Assembly (NCBI RefSeq): GCF_002900095.1 | Contig: NZ_LLKN01000003.1 | Span: forward strand, 178,638-242,637 | From: Salegentibacter mishustinae | Lineage (GTDB): Bacteria; Bacteroidota; Bacteroidia; Flavobacteriales; Flavobacteriaceae | Direction: 5' to 3' | Length of the DNA: 64,000 bases | Part shown: piece by piece, positions 62,699 to 64,000 of the stretch | How positions within the stretch are numbered: position 1 is the stretch's first letter | Layout of the letters: each line of letters starts with the position of its first letter | Notes under the pieces: generated by a model | Told to the model about the DNA's origin: nothing | Seen by the model: the letters and a program-made list of their open reading frames with translations, nothing else | The model's database searches: none | Made by a program: the position numbers and the translations under genes

Positions 62699-63670
62699 CT
62701 AGTTGAACCATTCTAAAATTCTCCCTTTTAAATCACCTTTAGGCGAAATTTCAAACTCAGGAGTAATACCGTTCCAGTATTCTTTCTTTGTATGATCTGC
62801 CATTACTCCCGAAGTCATTATTAATATGTCGTTGTTTTTAAGATGAATAGTATTATTGGACGTTGTATAACCTGCGGTTTCGTCACCAAAAAATTTAATG
62901 TTTGGATTGCTCATTAATGCAATAGCTGTTGCTTCTCCTGAACTAGCGGTATTGTTATTTATTAAAACAGCAACCTTTAAATTTTTATTCTTAAGTTTAT
63001 ACTCAATTGGTTCCTCAATAAACTTTTTTGTTTTATTCGAGGAGCCGTCAAATATTTGATTTTCTTCTTTCTTCCATACCTGCCATTTATTCTCAATTAA
63101 GAAATGTCCAAGAATTTTATTTTCCAAAAAAGGTGTAAGTGAAATAAGCATTGGCCACATATTTCCCCCATTATTTTTTCGTAAATCAATTACCCAACCT
63201 TTTAAATTTTTAGAATCCTCTTTTTTTATATTTTGGAGATTCTCATTAATATATTCTGCGCCTTTTTTTAAAGTTTCATCCAGACTAGTTCTGGAATTTA
63301 TAAAAGATTCAAGATTTATATACCCTAAATTTTCATCAGCTTCGAATGGCTGGACTTCTTCATAGTTATAAGTATCCTTTCCAACTGGGGATAAGTATTT
63401 TTTTAAGGATTGATCATAATACATTGAATGCTTTTCACCATTTAAAGTTAATGCCGTGATGACTGCAGAATCCTTTGAAAATTCAGCACTTTTCCAAACC
63501 TGTTTTTCAAATGATTCCCAGTCTATTGAATCTTTGTAGATAGACTTTTTCTCAAATTCCCTTATCATTTTTTTGATAGATTTCTTATCATCTCTTGAAA
63601 GTTCATTATTTTGAGAATGAACATTTTGAAAATTCATTATGATTGCAAATAAAATTATAATTCTATTCAT
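62699..63670 (-). CDS. S41 family peptidase (tail-specific/C-terminal processing type), unit 5
   Basis: 323 residues. A signal peptide (IIILFAIIMNFQNVHSQ) leads to an S41 domain: GYINLESFINSR, WVIDLRKNNGGNMWPM and the serine in NNNTASSGEATAIALM, with FFGDETAGYTTSNN after it. No PDZ domain is visible, so it is of the short type. It should be periplasmic. The stop is 17 bp from the GTT of site 4; it is the only gene of unit 5. Confidence 0.88.
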   Translation of the reverse strand: MNRIIILFAIIMNFQNVHSQNNELSRDDKKSIKKMIREFEKKSIYKDSIDWESFEKQVWKSAEFSKDSAVITALTLNGEKHSMYYDQSLKKYLSPVGKDTYNYEEVQPFEADENLGYINLESFINSRTSLDETLKKGAEYINENLQNIKKEDSKNLKGWVIDLRKNNGGNMWPMLISLTPFLENKILGHFLIENKWQVWKKEENQIFDGSSNKTKKFIEEPIEYKLKNKNLKVAVLINNNTASSGEATAIALMSNPNIKFFGDETAGYTTSNNTIHLKNNDILIMTSGVMADHTKKEYWNGITPEFEISPKGDLKGRILEWFN

Positions 63671-63743
63671 TTTGATTAATGTTATTTAAGTTTTTAAAAA
63701 ATAATGTATTAGCTTCTGTTCGCATTTTACTCTTCTAGGATTG

Positions 63744-63884
63744 TAGATTACAGGTAACGTCCCGTATAAAAACAGTGCGAGCTAGCGAGCCTGATTGTCC
63801 GCAGGACAAACAGGCGTTGCAAGTGAGCACGAAGTTTCGAATTGAGACAGGTTTTAGCATTGTTTTTATATATTGTTGAACTAA
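63744..63884. repeat. attC-like palindrome, site 5
   Basis: Left end TTACAGGTAAC, arm GTATAAAAACAGTGCGAGC, inner CTGATTGTCCgcaGGACAAACAG, right arm GCATTGTTTTTATA, then GTTGAACTAAACC. AAC (63756) to GTT (63875) spans 122 bp. The left end TACAGGTAAC is the exact complement of the unit 5 start GTTACCTGTA. Unit 6 begins here; the 116 bp left in the window hold no complete gene. Confidence 0.85.
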
Positions 63885-64000
63885 ACCTAAAGGTAGCTTC
63901 AAGAGATCGCTAAATCACTATTCACTACCTTTAAGTATCTCTAATTATAATATTTAAAGTTATGAAAAAAAAGTAGTACCCTCATTGACAGGGCCTGTAA

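Noticed and set aside
55514..63884. Calling the array a classical (class 1 or chromosomal) integron
   Set aside because: No IntI, no attI and outer bases that do not fit GTTRRRY; I keep the neutral term attC-like.
57449..63884. Reading the palindromes as ordinary transcription terminators or REP sequences
   Set aside because: They lack T runs at the stems, keep a fixed 121-124 bp spacing, and their outer arms match across units rather than within a site.

Overview
The window is about 64 kb of a chromosome from a marine-type member of the Flavobacteriaceae (Bacteroidota), close in flavour to Gramella or Salegentibacter. The evidence is the Bacteroidota -7 promoter box TAnnTTTG in front of many genes, the weak ribosome binding sites, frequent TTG starts, and family content such as a TonB receptor with a carboxypeptidase-like N-terminal domain, a LytS/LytTR pair, GH3, DUF3820, DUF4168 and DUF1015. 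The genus is an inference. No rRNA, tRNA or CRISPR array was seen.

Positions 1-31700 are mostly housekeeping. There is the end of an NhaC antiporter; a peroxide-defence block (2-Cys peroxiredoxin, thioredoxin, an 82-aa partner, then Tpx and DgkA); an envelope block (FtsK, LolA, an LptF/LptG-type permease); RibB fused to a degenerate RibA-like domain; an iron-uptake pair (TonB receptor and PepSY protein); an S9 peptidase; a DAGK-like/DUF389 membrane protein; GH3; an FAD oxidoreductase; a HisKA-only protein with its own receiver; CTP synthase and YidC. Four diverged copies of an intergenic repeat of about 100 bp lie between these genes.

Positions 31700-45100 carry Pcm, two Gfo/Idh/MocA oxidoreductases, 3-hydroxybutyryl-CoA dehydrogenase, DUF1015, YggS, an exonuclease/GIY-YIG fusion, a potassium channel, MiaA, DJ-1/PfpI, a LytS/LytTR two-component system and a GAF histidine kinase. 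Positions 45400-52200 hold a four-gene glycosyltransferase operon bracketed by two paralogous AraC regulators. A GntA-like haem protein, a membrane protein and an EamA exporter follow.

From about 55510 to the right edge the DNA changes character. Six copies of a 121-124 bp imperfect palindrome (55514, 57449, 59427, 60150, 62557, 63744) separate units of one to three accessory genes. The outer arms of each palindrome differ from site to site, but the first bases of every unit are the inverted complement of its last bases. This is the arrangement of integron gene cassettes with attC sites, although the outer bases do not fit the standard attC consensus and no integrase is visible. An IS110-family element (IS1111-like, with subterminal inverted repeats) has inserted precisely into one of the sites. 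The units carry two ABM-domain and AraC genes, small membrane proteins, a Coa1-like protein, a DOPA-dioxygenase/NmrA/HxlR redox module with operator-like palindromes on both promoters, and an S41 peptidase. This array is the most unusual part of the window.
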